40,761 bases of DNA from an uncultured bacterium (GCA_900551915.1 URXT01000014.1:1-40761), one strand, 5' to 3'; numbered from the stretch's first letter, positions 23,724 through 31,797 are shown. Numbers and translations are program-made. The notes: generated by a model not told the origin, from the letters alone.

Positions 23724-24412
23724 CTTCTTCTGTTGAGGAAATGAAGTTTAATTCAATAATTACATATATAGGTTTTGAGAAGATAAATGCGGCTTTGATA
23801 GCCGGAACGAAATTAGACTTAAAATACATTGCTGTGGGTGATGCTTGCGGCGAATATTACGAAATGCGTCAGGATCAGACAGCATTGGTTAATGAGATTT
23901 ATCGTGCTGAAACTCAGGAAGTTGACGGAGTTTCTGCAACGGCTCTAATACCGCATAACATTGGCGGATTTTATATCAGAGAAGTCGGTGTTTTTGATAG
24001 TTTAAATAATTTAATTTTAATTGCAAGACAGCCATTAACTTATAAACCGCAGGAGGAACAGGGCGGAATTAAAGATATATGGATTAAGGTGAGATTAAAA
24101 GGGATAAATCCCGATGCCGTACAAATAAAAATTGATCCAAGCATCCAGTATGCTTCAGTGGAATTTGTAACAGATTTAATAAAAAGTCATCAACACCCTG
24201 ATTTAATGCCGATTTGGTTATATGACACAAATGGCAATGGAGTTGTTGATTCTTGTGAGTTTGTTGATGGCGGACTGTTTACTGACAAGGGAGATATTGA
24301 AATACCTCAGCCGCCTGTTCTTCCTGATTTGATAATGAACACAAGTATTTACGATAAAAATCAGAACGGTATTGTTGATGATGCTGAAAATATTGATGCA
24401 GGTGAATTTTAG
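23720..24412 (+). CDS. Tail fibre protein with EF-hand/dockerin-like repeats
   Basis: 230 aa from ATG 23720, just after GAGGAGG. N-terminal half is the phage tail-collar/H-type domain (FNSIITYIGFEKINAALIAG, KYIAVGDACGEYYEMRQDQTALVNEIYRAE, NIGGFYIREVGVFD). The C-terminus carries two loops of the form DxNxNGxVD: YDTNGNGVVDSCEF and YDKNQNGIVDDAENI, as in dockerins and EF-hands. These probably bind calcium and may attach the next fibre or a host surface protein. Confidence 0.85.
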   Translation: MTSSVEEMKFNSIITYIGFEKINAALIAGTKLDLKYIAVGDACGEYYEMRQDQTALVNEIYRAETQEVDGVSATALIPHNIGGFYIREVGVFDSLNNLILIARQPLTYKPQEEQGGIKDIWIKVRLKGINPDAVQIKIDPSIQYASVEFVTDLIKSHQHPDLMPIWLYDTNGNGVVDSCEFVDGGLFTDKGDIEIPQPPVLPDLIMNTSIYDKNQNGIVDDAENIDAGEF

Positions 24413-24432
24413 AAACAAAAGGAGATTTATTT

Positions 24433-25116
24433 ATGGGAACAATTCAGATTAAACGTGGACTTAAAGCGAATTTGCCGAGTGAAGCTTCGGCAGGTGCACT
24501 TTTATACACAACAGATGAAAAGAAATTTTATATAGGCAACGGTGAAGGAAAAGCTCTAACAGCCTTTAATAACGCTCAACAGCTTGCGGAGTATCTTGCA
24601 ACAAAATCAGATGTAGGTCATACACATACTTCTGCCAATGTAACGGATTTTGCAACAGCAGTTGATAACCGGATTGCATTACAAAGAGGGCAGAATAACG
24701 GACTTGCATCATTGGATGTCAACGGAAAAATCCCGACAACACAAATTCCTTCTGTGTTTAAAGATGCATATGTTGTAGATGATATTGCAGCACGTGATGC
24801 ATTAGAAAAATTTTCAGGTTTACATGCTCTTGTAATTGATGCAACGGCAGATGAAACCGTTGAAACGGGCGGGGCAGAATATGTTTGTAATGGTACACAG
24901 TGGATAAAAATATCCGAATTAAAGGATTTGGATATGGTAATTGACTGGGAAAATATTCAGGGCAGACCTTTTGTTCCGCAAAATTTTACGGATTTGGCAG
25001 ATTGTCCGGGGGAACTTACAGGAAATAAAGGAAAAATCCTTGTCGTAAATGAAGCTGAAGATGGGCTTGAATTTACAACAGTTTATATGGGAGATGTTGA
25101 TGGAGGAACATTTTAA
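24433..25116 (+). CDS. Tail fibre subunit with Mtd-N type domain
   Basis: 227 aa. Opens with IQIKRGLKANLPSEASAGALLYTTDEKKFYIGNGEG, the N-terminal attachment domain seen in the major tropism determinant and many fibre proteins, then HTHTSANVTDF and NGKIPTTQIPS, typical of fibre shafts. GGAGAT precedes ATG 24433. Its stop overlaps the next start. Receptor binding role is inferred from domain and position. Confidence 0.82.
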   Translation: MGTIQIKRGLKANLPSEASAGALLYTTDEKKFYIGNGEGKALTAFNNAQQLAEYLATKSDVGHTHTSANVTDFATAVDNRIALQRGQNNGLASLDVNGKIPTTQIPSVFKDAYVVDDIAARDALEKFSGLHALVIDATADETVETGGAEYVCNGTQWIKISELKDLDMVIDWENIQGRPFVPQNFTDLADCPGELTGNKGKILVVNEAEDGLEFTTVYMGDVDGGTF

Positions 25117-25598
25117 TGCCGACTAATATACGAATTCGGCGTGGTAATAAAGCCGATTTACCCGCTTCTGCTCCCTCCGGTATGCCGCTTTGGTGTGAAG
25201 ATACAAAAGAATTATTCATGGGAACTGGGACTTCTGTAGTTAATCCTACAACCGTAAATACTGATTTTGTGAAAAATATTGTTTCACAAGTTTTAGGTCA
25301 AGGTGTTAGCTTGAAGGGAAACGGATATATTAAAATCCCTGTTACAAGTGGCAAGTCAGTTATTATTCAATGGGGATGTGCAACAGGTTTTGGTTTTGGA
25401 ACTTCAAGAGATATTTATTTTCCTATTGCATTTCCTACAACCTGTGGAGCACTTGCAATAGCAGCCGGATATTATCAGGGAGCAGGTAATAAAGGTTCAA
25501 CCGCTCAAGTTTACAGAGTTGCGGCTAACAGATTCCATATTACCAGTAGATTTGAACAGGGAAGTGCAAATATAGACTGGATTGCCATTGGTTGGTAA
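25116..25598 (+). CDS. Receptor-binding fibre tip with gp53-like C-terminal domain
   Basis: 160 aa. A short Mtd-N-like start (IRIRRGNKADLPASAPSGMPLWCEDTKELFMGTG) is joined to a C-terminal gp53-like domain: GYIKIPVTSGKSVIIQWG, YFPIAFPTTCGALAIA and a terminal NIDWIAIGW. This domain is the usual host-recognition tip of fibres. It is followed by a fibre assembly chaperone, which supports the role. Confidence 0.85.
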   Translation: MPTNIRIRRGNKADLPASAPSGMPLWCEDTKELFMGTGTSVVNPTTVNTDFVKNIVSQVLGQGVSLKGNGYIKIPVTSGKSVIIQWGCATGFGFGTSRDIYFPIAFPTTCGALAIAAGYYQGAGNKGSTAQVYRVAANRFHITSRFEQGSANIDWIAIGW

Positions 25599-25611
25599 TG
25601 AAAGGAGTTTT

Positions 25612-26049
25612 ATGAAATATTTCGGATTTAAAGAAAATGTAGGCTACGGGTTTTATGACGAAAAATTTGACGGAGCAATTCAGCTTTCTGATGATGAATG
25701 GCAGGAACTTTTGTCAGAGCAATCCAATGGAAAAGATATTGTAATGTTTGGTGGTGTCGTTTTTGCCTCTGAACCAAATTTGTATTATTTAGACACAAAC
25801 GGGATTTATCAAAAATATTCAAGTGAAGAGTTACAAGAACTTGCAGAAATAAATCAGGTTGTGACAACAACAAATACTGCACTTAATTTTTTAAATGATA
25901 CGGATTGGAAAGTAACACGACATAGGGATCAGCAGGCTCAGGGGATAGAAACTTCATTGACGGAAGAAGAATATCAACAACTGCTTGTTGACCGTCAAAG
26001 TGCAAGAGATTCAGTAATAAGAGGAGAAAAATATGGCAACCTTGAATAA
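25612..26049 (+). CDS. Tail fibre assembly chaperone
   Basis: 145 aa from ATG 25612, preceded by AAAGGAG; an upstream in-frame ATG lies within the previous gene. The C-terminal TDWKVTRHRDQQAQGIETSL, EEEYQQLLVDRQSARD is the signature of tail-fibre assembly proteins. It should help trimerise the tip protein encoded just upstream. Overlaps the amidase gene by 17 nt. Confidence 0.88.
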   Translation: MKYFGFKENVGYGFYDEKFDGAIQLSDDEWQELLSEQSNGKDIVMFGGVVFASEPNLYYLDTNGIYQKYSSEELQELAEINQVVTTTNTALNFLNDTDWKVTRHRDQQAQGIETSLTEEEYQQLLVDRQSARDSVIRGEKYGNLE

Positions 26050-26590
26050 AATTTGCCTGCACTGGACAGCAGGCTCGAATTTCCCCTGTAAGGAAGATTT
26101 GGCAGCATACCATTATTGCGTGGATAAATACGGCAGAATCTATGCAGGAAAACATAAGCCTGAAGATAACTTAAACTGCTATGACGGCAATTATGCAATG
26201 CACTGTGGCGGTGGAAATACCGGCTGTATTGGTTTATCTATCTGCGGAATGGCAGGTTTTACATCAGACAAAAAGCAGACAAAATATCCGCTTACTCAAA
26301 AACAGATTGAATCATTATGCTGCCTTGCAGGGTATTTATCTGTAAAATACGGAATTTTAATCACTGAAAAACTGGTATTTACGCACTATGAGTTCGACCA
26401 AAGACGAGCCAAAAACAAACGTGAAGGCAAGATAGATATTACTTATCTTCACTACTTGCCACATTTATCCCCGAATAGTGTCGGGGAATACCTCAGACAA
26501 AAAATATCCTGGTACAGAACCAAGATAAAAGCCAACAAATACAAGTTTATTAAGAAAGGAGACTACTATGAGTTTATTCTCGTGGCTTAA
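26033..26590 (+). CDS. Endolysin: N-acetylmuramoyl-L-alanine amidase (Amidase_2)
   Basis: 185 aa. Zinc-ligand region CLHWTAGS (H10), a middle MHCGGGNTGCIGLSICGM, and THYEFDQRR with the second His, as in Amidase_2/PGRP enzymes. It cuts the amide between muramic acid and the stem peptide. No signal peptide, so it needs a holin. GAGGAG precedes ATG 26033. The C-terminus (KANKYKFIKKGDYYEF) looks like an extension that overlaps the next gene. Confidence 0.92.
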   Translation: MATLNKICLHWTAGSNFPCKEDLAAYHYCVDKYGRIYAGKHKPEDNLNCYDGNYAMHCGGGNTGCIGLSICGMAGFTSDKKQTKYPLTQKQIESLCCLAGYLSVKYGILITEKLVFTHYEFDQRRAKNKREGKIDITYLHYLPHLSPNSVGEYLRQKISWYRTKIKANKYKFIKKGDYYEFILVA

Positions 26591-26858
26591 AGACTGGAAG
26601 GTCTTGAATGAACTGTGGGATGCCATTGAACCTTTTGTAATTAATCTTGCGGAAAAGAATGTTCCCAAGTATATTACAAAACTCTATGAAAATCTCGCAA
26701 AAGCAACACAGCCGGCTCTTGACAGTTTGAAAAAACTGAAAGAAAAGATTAAAACATCTCCAAATGCCTTGGACGATTATTGTTTTAATCAGGGTGTGAA
26801 CGCTATTGAAACATTTGCAAATCACCTCTTGACCGTAGTTGCGGATTTGAGGAAATAA
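26568..26858 (+). CDS. Unknown helical protein in lysis region
   Basis: 96 aa, all helical, amphipathic (MSLFSWLKDWKVLNELWDAI and repeated KKLKEKI). No clear membrane span. Strong AAAGGAG site before ATG 26568 inside the amidase gene. Could be a lysis accessory or structural factor; not recognised. Confidence 0.6.
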   Translation: MSLFSWLKDWKVLNELWDAIEPFVINLAEKNVPKYITKLYENLAKATQPALDSLKKLKEKIKTSPNALDDYCFNQGVNAIETFANHLLTVVADLRK

Positions 26859-26862
26859 GTAG

Positions 26863-27105
26863 ATGTGGTTTTCTGCAATGATTAAATCTTTATGTGACTG
26901 TATCTCGCAAATTGCGAGGTACGGTCAAGTAAAGCTTGAAAATCAGGAGGCTTCCTCAATTATTCAGGACAAGGAAGATTTGGAAAAAGCCGGCAATTAT
27001 GCAGAGCAAATTATTGAAATCGCTCAAAAATATAAATCTTCAATGTCCAAAAAGGATCAGCGAAAACTGAAATCGTTAATAAAAAAATTTAATAAGGTGG
27101 ATTAA
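26863..27105 (+). CDS. Unknown small protein in lysis region
   Basis: 80 aa. Cys-containing amphipathic start (MWFSAMIKSLCDCISQIARYGQ), charged helical body and a basic end. It is 4 nt after the previous gene, so co-translated. The N-terminus could be a membrane-associating helix, as in small spanin or holin-antagonist proteins, but there is no lipobox or clear span. Confidence 0.55.
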   Translation: MWFSAMIKSLCDCISQIARYGQVKLENQEASSIIQDKEDLEKAGNYAEQIIEIAQKYKSSMSKKDQRKLKSLIKKFNKVD

Positions 27106-27107
27106 TT

Positions 27108-27731
27108 ATGTCTTGGAGAGATTTATTAAACGTACAAAATGTTGAAAAAGGTTTCTTTGCCTCCTCCAATTCCTATGGCATACCCGATATTATCCCGGAT
27201 GAGTTCGATGTAAAAGAACTCATCCCGTATCGGGTAGATTCCAACAGAAACGGAACGGCACATTTTTTCTTAGATGATTACAGGTTTGAGAGATGTTGGA
27301 AAAATGCCGACTCTCAAATAGAAGAGTTGAAAAAATATGTAGGGGTGTTGTCTCCTGATTTTTCAATGTACACAAATTACCCTGAAGCGTTCCAAATTTG
27401 GCAGGTTTACAGAAACCGCTGGTGTGCTGCTTATTGGCAAAGTAAAGGAATAAAAGTTATTCCGACAATCAGTTGGTCTGATGAATCCAGTTATAAATAC
27501 GCATTCTTGGGTATTCCTAAAAATTCTGTTGTTGCAATCGGTACTGTTGGAGTTGTTAATGACCAAAATGCCGAAAGACTCTTTATGCAAGGCTTTAAAG
27601 AAATGTTAAAACAACTTGAACCCAAGCGTATTTTGATTTATGGAAACAGATTGACCGAACTTGAGGGATACAAAAATCTTCAATGGTTCGAACCTTACAC
27701 AAACAAATGGAATAAAAAGAAAGGCAGGTAA
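27108..27731 (+). CDS. DUF4417 family protein
   Basis: 207 aa. Carries the DUF4417 blocks: GIPDIIPDEFDVKELIPYR, HFFLDDYRFERCWKN, LSPDFSMYTNYPEAFQIWQVYRNRWCAAYWQSKGIKVIPTISW, GIPKNSVVAIGTVGV and ILIYGN. The family has no known activity and is common in phages and integrative elements of low-GC bacteria. It is followed by two MGGRGSGG-type proteins, and I infer a functional unit of three genes. Confidence 0.85.
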   Translation: MSWRDLLNVQNVEKGFFASSNSYGIPDIIPDEFDVKELIPYRVDSNRNGTAHFFLDDYRFERCWKNADSQIEELKKYVGVLSPDFSMYTNYPEAFQIWQVYRNRWCAAYWQSKGIKVIPTISWSDESSYKYAFLGIPKNSVVAIGTVGVVNDQNAERLFMQGFKEMLKQLEPKRILIYGNRLTELEGYKNLQWFEPYTNKWNKKKGR

Positions 27732-27733
27732 AA

Positions 27734-28375
27734 ATGGGCGGTCGAGGATCAGGAGGAAGTAAAAATGGCGGCGGTGCTGCCTCAAGAAATATCGGAGAAG
27801 GTATAACAGACAAAGACGAGCTTATTAGATTGTATAACAGTATTTCAGGAAATCCAGCTTATACAACTGAAGAAAGAGTACGAGCCATGGAGTCTATCAA
27901 AAAAAGAATTGATGAACTTGATGCTAAAAAAGCCGCAGATTTAAAACAAAAACGTCTTGATGCTTTAGCCAAGGCTCGTGCTAAACGTGCGGAAAACCTC
28001 AAAAACGGTGTTAAAACAGAAAAGAAACCTCGAGCTAAAAAGGCAAAAATGTCTATGGACAGCACAGTTTCTAACTTGAAAGATGAATTAATAAATAAAG
28101 TTTCAACTGATGGATACATTCGCCGAAGTGACTTTAGAGTTGAAGATTATGGAGATTTCATAAATGTTTCAGTTCGAAGTCTTGGTAAATGGAAAAATCC
28201 TTCTGATGCAAGAGACGAGGAAGATTATGATTGGCAAGTCCTGCATAAATCAAGTCGTTCTCAAATTGATAAAGTAGTTAAACGAATATCCAGACAATCC
28301 GGCAGAAAACTTTCTTGGTCGCAAGAAGAAAAAAATTGGATTGGTGTAGATATTCCAAAAATGAAAGGAGATTAA
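27734..28375 (+). CDS. MGGRGSGG-leader protein 1, unknown
   Basis: 213 aa. A Gly-rich leader (MGGRGSGGSKNGGGAAS) is followed by a Lys/Ala-rich coiled coil (residues about 55-105) and a C-terminal globular part (YIRRSDFRVEDYGDFINVSV... ISRQSGRKLSWSQEEKNWIGVDIP). The leader is nearly identical to that of the next protein, although the rest is unrelated. Such leaders recur on accessory phage proteins. It could be a packaging or delivery tag; this is inference. Confidence 0.7.
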   Translation: MGGRGSGGSKNGGGAASRNIGEGITDKDELIRLYNSISGNPAYTTEERVRAMESIKKRIDELDAKKAADLKQKRLDALAKARAKRAENLKNGVKTEKKPRAKKAKMSMDSTVSNLKDELINKVSTDGYIRRSDFRVEDYGDFINVSVRSLGKWKNPSDARDEEDYDWQVLHKSSRSQIDKVVKRISRQSGRKLSWSQEEKNWIGVDIPKMKGD

Positions 28376-28378
28376 TAT

Positions 28379-28933
28379 ATGGGAGGACGTGGTTCAGGCG
28401 GAAGTCGTGGCGGTGGTGGAGCAAGCAAATCTATTGATGCCAAAACCGAAAATAAATTGAACTCATTGTTAAATAAATCATATAAATATGATGACGAGGC
28501 TTATGAATTTTCAAGAAGAGCTGCTACTGAAAGAGCTATGGCAAAAAGGTATAAACAACTCGGCAAAAAACAATTAGCAAAAGATTATACTCAATATGCA
28601 AAAGAGGCTCAAGCAAGAGCGGATAAAGCAAAAGTTCGGGCTAAACAATATCTAGATGAGGCTTCCAAACTTACAAGCAAAAAAATTCGAGATATTCCGA
28701 GAACTTATCAATATAAGGGCGAAAAGGGTGTAAGGACTGTGTATAAAAGCCCTCAGAATGCTAGAAAAGCTTACGAACAATCAAGACAAAATTTAGTCAG
28801 CACTGCATACCGAGACCATCCAACCATTGTAGAATCACCAAAAGGCGGATATAGCGTAATGCCCCATGGGATAGCAAAATTAAACAAATTAAAAGAAATA
28901 AGTCCATATAGTATTGATATGGGGAATTCTTAA
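28379..28933 (+). CDS. MGGRGSGG-leader protein 2, unknown
   Basis: 184 aa. Same Gly-rich leader (MGGRGSGGSRGGGGASKS), then an Ala/Lys/Arg-rich helix (residues about 45-105) and a C-terminal block with RTYQYKGEKGVRTVYKSPQNARKAYEQSR and a PHGIAKLNKL end. Highly basic. Separated from protein 1 by 3 nt. Function unknown; the shared leader with a different body suggests domain shuffling. Confidence 0.7.
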   Translation: MGGRGSGGSRGGGGASKSIDAKTENKLNSLLNKSYKYDDEAYEFSRRAATERAMAKRYKQLGKKQLAKDYTQYAKEAQARADKAKVRAKQYLDEASKLTSKKIRDIPRTYQYKGEKGVRTVYKSPQNARKAYEQSRQNLVSTAYRDHPTIVESPKGGYSVMPHGIAKLNKLKEISPYSIDMGNS

Positions 28934-28935
28934 TT

Positions 28936-29027
28936 GTGTCTGAATGATACGGAATTGGGAGCAATGACTTCCAATTCTTTCTCTTCAGAGCGATGAATGT
29001 GGTTGTTAATAAATAAAGGAGGTCAAT
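28936..29027 (+). ncRNA. Repeated structured leader E, copy 1
   Basis: Begins 4 nt after the preceding stop and ends at ATG 29028. It holds the three conserved blocks: GTGTCTGAATGATAC (28936-28950, a 5-bp hairpin GUGUC/GAUAC), AATGACTT (28963-28970) and AGAGCGATGAATG (28987-28999). The central stem is AGCA/UGUU here, the weakest of the five. A separate 7-bp hairpin GAAUUGG/CCAAUUC encloses block 2. Ribosome site AAAGGAGG follows. Confidence 0.8.
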
Positions 29028-29840
29028 ATGACAGAAACAATCACAGCAACTGAAGTTTTAAAAAGCAGACAAAACTTCTCAGATTACATTGAACAAAATG
29101 CCGATACGGTAATCAAAAATTTACTCAAAGATTATCCGCCTCGACCGTTACAAATTATTTATCCACAACTTACACAAAGCACAGATGGTTTAATGGAAAT
29201 TGTAAGTCAATTAGAGGGTAATCAAAAAGCCTATATTTTCTGGTTTATAGTCAACGAAAAAGAAGATTTAAAAAATATCGCTTTAAAATTAAATCTTTTT
29301 TTCGATAAAAATTACTGCGGTATATTTATAATTAAAGCGTTTTTGAACGAGGATAAAATAGAGTTTGAACCTGTTTTGAAACCCGAACTCGTTGTTAAAC
29401 AAAAACGAGAAGTAAATACAAATACACCCTCAAAACAATTACAAAAGAAATATTGGGACAAGTATATTGAACTTTGTGATGCAAGTGAATATCCAGAAAT
29501 GCAAATAAGCGAGGCTTTACCGAGACATTATCAATATATCTCAATAGGAAAAGTCGGTATTCAAATTTTACAAACGATCAATACCGCTAAAAATTATGTT
29601 GCATCTGAGATTGCAATCAATAACAATAAGTCAATTTATGAATTTTTCTTTGACTTAAAAGATAAGATAGAGGATGAAATCGGCGAACTAGAGTGGTATT
29701 GCAAGGATAATACCAAGTCCACAAAAATAAGAAAAGTCTTTGAAATTGATGTCAATAATCCGGAAAACCACGAAAAGGCAATATTAGAACATATAAAAAT
29801 GGGGGCAGAGTTGAAAGCCATCATTTATAAATATCTATAA
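29028..29840 (+). CDS. DUF4268 domain protein (nuclease-associated)
   Basis: 270 aa. The C-terminal half matches DUF4268: LQKKYWDKYIELCDASEYPEM, EALPRHYQYISIGKVGIQILQTINTAKNYVASEIAI, YEFFFDLKDKIEDEIGELEWY. In other proteins DUF4268 is joined to restriction-nuclease-like N-termini; the N-terminal half here (KAYIFWFIVNEKEDLKNIALKLN, IKAFLNEDKIEFEP) could be such a fold but no catalytic residues are certain. Preceded by leader E1 and an AGGAGG site. Probably a defence or counter-defence cargo gene. Confidence 0.75.
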   Translation: MTETITATEVLKSRQNFSDYIEQNADTVIKNLLKDYPPRPLQIIYPQLTQSTDGLMEIVSQLEGNQKAYIFWFIVNEKEDLKNIALKLNLFFDKNYCGIFIIKAFLNEDKIEFEPVLKPELVVKQKREVNTNTPSKQLQKKYWDKYIELCDASEYPEMQISEALPRHYQYISIGKVGIQILQTINTAKNYVASEIAINNNKSIYEFFFDLKDKIEDEIGELEWYCKDNTKSTKIRKVFEIDVNNPENHEKAILEHIKMGAELKAIIYKYL

Positions 29841-29842
29841 CT

Positions 29843-29866
29843 AAGGGGGGGAAATATCCCCCCTTT
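29843..29866 (+). terminator. G/C-run hairpin after the DUF4268 gene
   Basis: AAGGGGGG pairs with CCCCCCTT around a 7-8-nt loop, followed by TTATAA. It ends just after the stop codon at 29840, so it may end or attenuate transcription before the next small gene. Confidence 0.75.
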
Positions 29867-29923
29867 ATAAATAATCCCAATCGGGTAATAGACACAAGAA
29901 TAATAAAGGAATAGGATTGAACT

Positions 29924-30178
29924 ATGGCACAAAAAATTATTGTAAAAAACAAAAGAACTCATGAACTCTTGGAATTAACCCTGCCGGAATTTAAGGAAAA
30001 ATTTAAAGCCGAATTAAAAACGGCTCTTGATAATTTTGAAAAGCAAGAAAGCCGGAAAAATTTTCTGCCGTCATTTGTTAAACCAAACAATAATTTTGAA
30101 TCCGATTTTTACTTCAGCTTGCGTTGGAATTTCAATAATTTGCAAAATTCAAACTGGTATATTGAACGTATCCTTTAA
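29924..30178 (+). CDS. Small accessory protein, unknown
   Basis: 84 aa with a charged helical middle (LPEFKEKFKAELKTALDNFEKQ) and an aromatic end (FESDFYFSLRWNFNNLQ, SNWYIERIL). Similar short proteins occur on mobile elements of low-GC bacteria; I know of no function. It is the one gene of this block without an E leader before it; it follows the hairpin at 29843 instead. Weak site GGAATAGGA. Confidence 0.6.
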   Translation: MAQKIIVKNKRTHELLELTLPEFKEKFKAELKTALDNFEKQESRKNFLPSFVKPNNNFESDFYFSLRWNFNNLQNSNWYIERIL

Positions 30179-30183
30179 TTAAT

Positions 30184-30279
30184 GTGTCTGAATGATACGA
30201 AATGTCTGCAATGACTTCACTTTTGCCCTGCCGAGAGTGATGAATGTCAGTGTATAACAAAACATAAGGAGACAAAATT
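30184..30279 (+). ncRNA. Repeated structured leader E, copy 2
   Basis: Starts 5 nt after the stop at 30178. Blocks: GTGTCTGAATGATAC (30184-30198), AATGACTT (30209-30216 region) and GAGTGATGAATG (30235-30246 region). The central stem pairs UGCA with UGUA. It ends with AAGGAG before ATG 30280. Confidence 0.85.
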
Positions 30280-30483
30280 ATGAACAACAGACAACTGGAA
30301 AATTATTTGATTGACAAATTGTATGAGGATAAAGACATAAGCTATGTCGATACTTTTGACAATTGTGGTCTTTTAACAAGAAATCAAGGAGTTGTTATTA
30401 AATTTAAAAATGGGGACGAGTTCCAAATTACGATTGTAAAATCTCAATCTGGCAATGGCTGGGATGACGAGGAGGATTTTTAA
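30280..30483 (+). CDS. Small acidic accessory protein, unknown
   Basis: 67 aa with an acidic tail (WDDEEDF) and a beta-type middle (NQGVVIKFKNGDEFQITIVKSQ). Preceded by leader E2. Acidic proteins of this size in mobile elements may mimic DNA or bind partners, but nothing is shown here. Confidence 0.6.
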   Translation: MNNRQLENYLIDKLYEDKDISYVDTFDNCGLLTRNQGVVIKFKNGDEFQITIVKSQSGNGWDDEEDF

Positions 30484-30496
30484 ATCAATAAACATT

Positions 30497-30591
30497 GTGT
30501 CTGAATGATACAAAACGTCTACAATGACTTGAGATACAGACTATTCAGAGCGATTAATGCTAATGTAGACAACCCAAGATAGGATTAAATT
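30497..30591 (+). ncRNA. Repeated structured leader E, copy 3
   Basis: The clearest copy. Blocks: GTGTCTGAATGATAC (30497-30511), AATGACTT (30523-30530) and AGAGCGATTAATG (30547-30559). A perfect 7-bp stem pairs GUCUACA (30517-30523) with UGUAGAC (30564-30570). The start codon ATG 30592 follows a weak AGGAT site. Confidence 0.88.
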
Positions 30592-30843
30592 ATGAAACAG
30601 ACAGCATATAATATCAGATTCACTGCAACGGTAAATATTAGCGGAGAGCTACAAGTAAAAGCGGCAAGTGAAAGCGAAGCACAAAAAATTGCAAGAATTA
30701 TATTAAGACAAAATCTTAACAGTGAGGACTGCCTTATTGAAATAGGAGAAGACGATAATAGCAATAACATTACAGTAAGAGAAATGACGCTGTTGCCAAA
30801 TATAACTGCTCTTGATATTCAAGATGCTATGCCACTTGATTAA
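30592..30843 (+). CDS. Small accessory protein, unknown
   Basis: 83 aa with a beta-strand start (AYNIRFTATVNISGELQVKAASESEAQKIARII) of the kind found in small DNA- or RNA-binding and defence-associated proteins. Its stop TAA abuts leader E4. Preceded by leader E3. Confidence 0.6.
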   Translation: MKQTAYNIRFTATVNISGELQVKAASESEAQKIARIILRQNLNSEDCLIEIGEDDNSNNITVREMTLLPNITALDIQDAMPLD

Positions 30844-30844
30844 T

Positions 30845-30940
30845 GTGTCCGAATGATACGAAACACCTGTAATGACTTGATGTATAGACTATTCAGAGTG
30901 ATTAATGTCAATGTAGATAAGCAAAAGAAAGGACAAAATT
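30845..30940 (+). ncRNA. Repeated structured leader E, copy 4
   Basis: Begins 2 nt after the stop at 30843. Block 1 is GTGTCCGAATGATAC (one change in the loop), then AATGACTT and AGAGTGATTAATG. The central stem is CUGUA/UGUAG with two wobble pairs. AAAGGA precedes ATG 30941. Confidence 0.87.
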
Positions 30941-31456
30941 ATGGCAAAGAAAATTTTAAAAACGCAAAACAAAGAATGGGGGTTCTGGGGAACAACCGCA
31001 CAACATTATACCAACAAAGAAACTCAACAGAGATGGAATGATGCTTTTGAAACCCTGCTTGAATTATCAGGTACAAAACCTGAACAGGTTAGAGAATTAT
31101 TAGATGCAAGGATTGGCAGACACTTCGCAGACCAGTGTTTTGGAGAAAAAGACGTCAAACAAATTACAAAAGAATGTTATTTTAACTGGCTCGCCAAAGC
31201 ATTATTTGATGATGCAAATTCTAAAAAGCCATTAGAAACAGAAAAAAAATCAGTTTTATTCGGAACTAATGTTTACAACACCATTTATGACAGAGTAGAT
31301 GTTGTATTATACACTTACAAAAATAAAAACAGAATCCACGAAGATTACGCTATGTGCATAACTAAAGACCTTAAAAAATATAGAATCGGAATGGATTATA
31401 TTAAACCAATTGAGGATATGGATGAGGAAGAATTATGCAGAGCCGGACTGGCTTAA
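30941..31456 (+). CDS. Accessory protein of mobile elements, unknown
   Basis: 171 aa beginning with KEWGFWGTTAQHYTNKETQQRWNDAFETLLEL, then EQVRELLDARIGRHFADQCF. The GRHFAD block is common on plasmid and integrative-element accessory proteins, whose function is not known to me. The last gene of the rightward operon; ends 20 nt before a strong bidirectional terminator. Preceded by leader E4. Confidence 0.7.
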   Translation: MAKKILKTQNKEWGFWGTTAQHYTNKETQQRWNDAFETLLELSGTKPEQVRELLDARIGRHFADQCFGEKDVKQITKECYFNWLAKALFDDANSKKPLETEKKSVLFGTNVYNTIYDRVDVVLYTYKNKNRIHEDYAMCITKDLKKYRIGMDYIKPIEDMDEEELCRAGLA

Positions 31457-31476
31457 TCAATTAAAATTTAATAACT

Positions 31477-31499
31477 AACGCTATATTTTATAGCGTTTT
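31477..31499. terminator. Bidirectional terminator between convergent operons
   Basis: AACGCTATA (31477-31485), 3-nt loop, TATAGCGTT (31489-31497) then TTA; A/T runs on both sides. It separates the rightward late operon from the leftward early operon. The stop codon of the leftward gene (31488-31490) lies inside it. Confidence 0.92.
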
Positions 31500-31775
31500 A
31501 CTTTTCCCAATATATTCCAAATACCGATTATAACAATTAAAAAATACGTTTTCTTCATCAATAAAACTAGACGACTCAAGAGCTTCCTGCATTACATTTA
31601 CAGGCATTGAAAAATAATCGCTCGGCTGATTCCCCAGTCTTATAATAAGAGAGCCGGAATCGGATATAGAATGTTCAACGCAAAAATAATAATCTCTGAT
31701 TTCATCAGAACCTAAATATATGCAATCTTTACAATCGTGTCTATATAAAGGTTTTTGTTTTTCTAATACCGGCAT
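31488..31775 (-). CDS. Small Cys-containing protein, last gene of the early region
   Basis: 95 aa with a CKDCIYLGSDEIRDYYFC cluster after HD, suggesting a zinc-binding loop of the type seen in many short phage proteins. The rest is acidic with an amphipathic end. Preceded by its own -10 (31798-31803) and a dyad near -35, so it is likely activated separately from the Mor gene. The stop codon is in the terminator stem. Confidence 0.65.
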   Translation of the reverse strand: MPVLEKQKPLYRHDCKDCIYLGSDEIRDYYFCVEHSISDSGSLIIRLGNQPSDYFSMPVNVMQEALESSSFIDEENVFFNCYNRYLEYIGKSKTL

Positions 31776-31797
31776 GTTATCCCCTCATGTAAAATAA

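Noticed and set aside
24433..25598. Diversity-generating retroelement target in the Mtd-N type fibres
   Set aside because: No reverse transcriptase and no template/variable repeat pair in the window.
28936..30940. E leaders as hammerhead variants (CUGAAUGA then GAAA)
   Set aside because: Copy 4 has CCGA and copies 1 and 3 lack GAAA; there is no stem II between them. The blocks follow another pattern.
28936..30940. E leaders as integron attC sites
   Set aside because: No RYYYAAC/GTTRRRY core, no integron integrase, and a fifth copy is at a transposase start.
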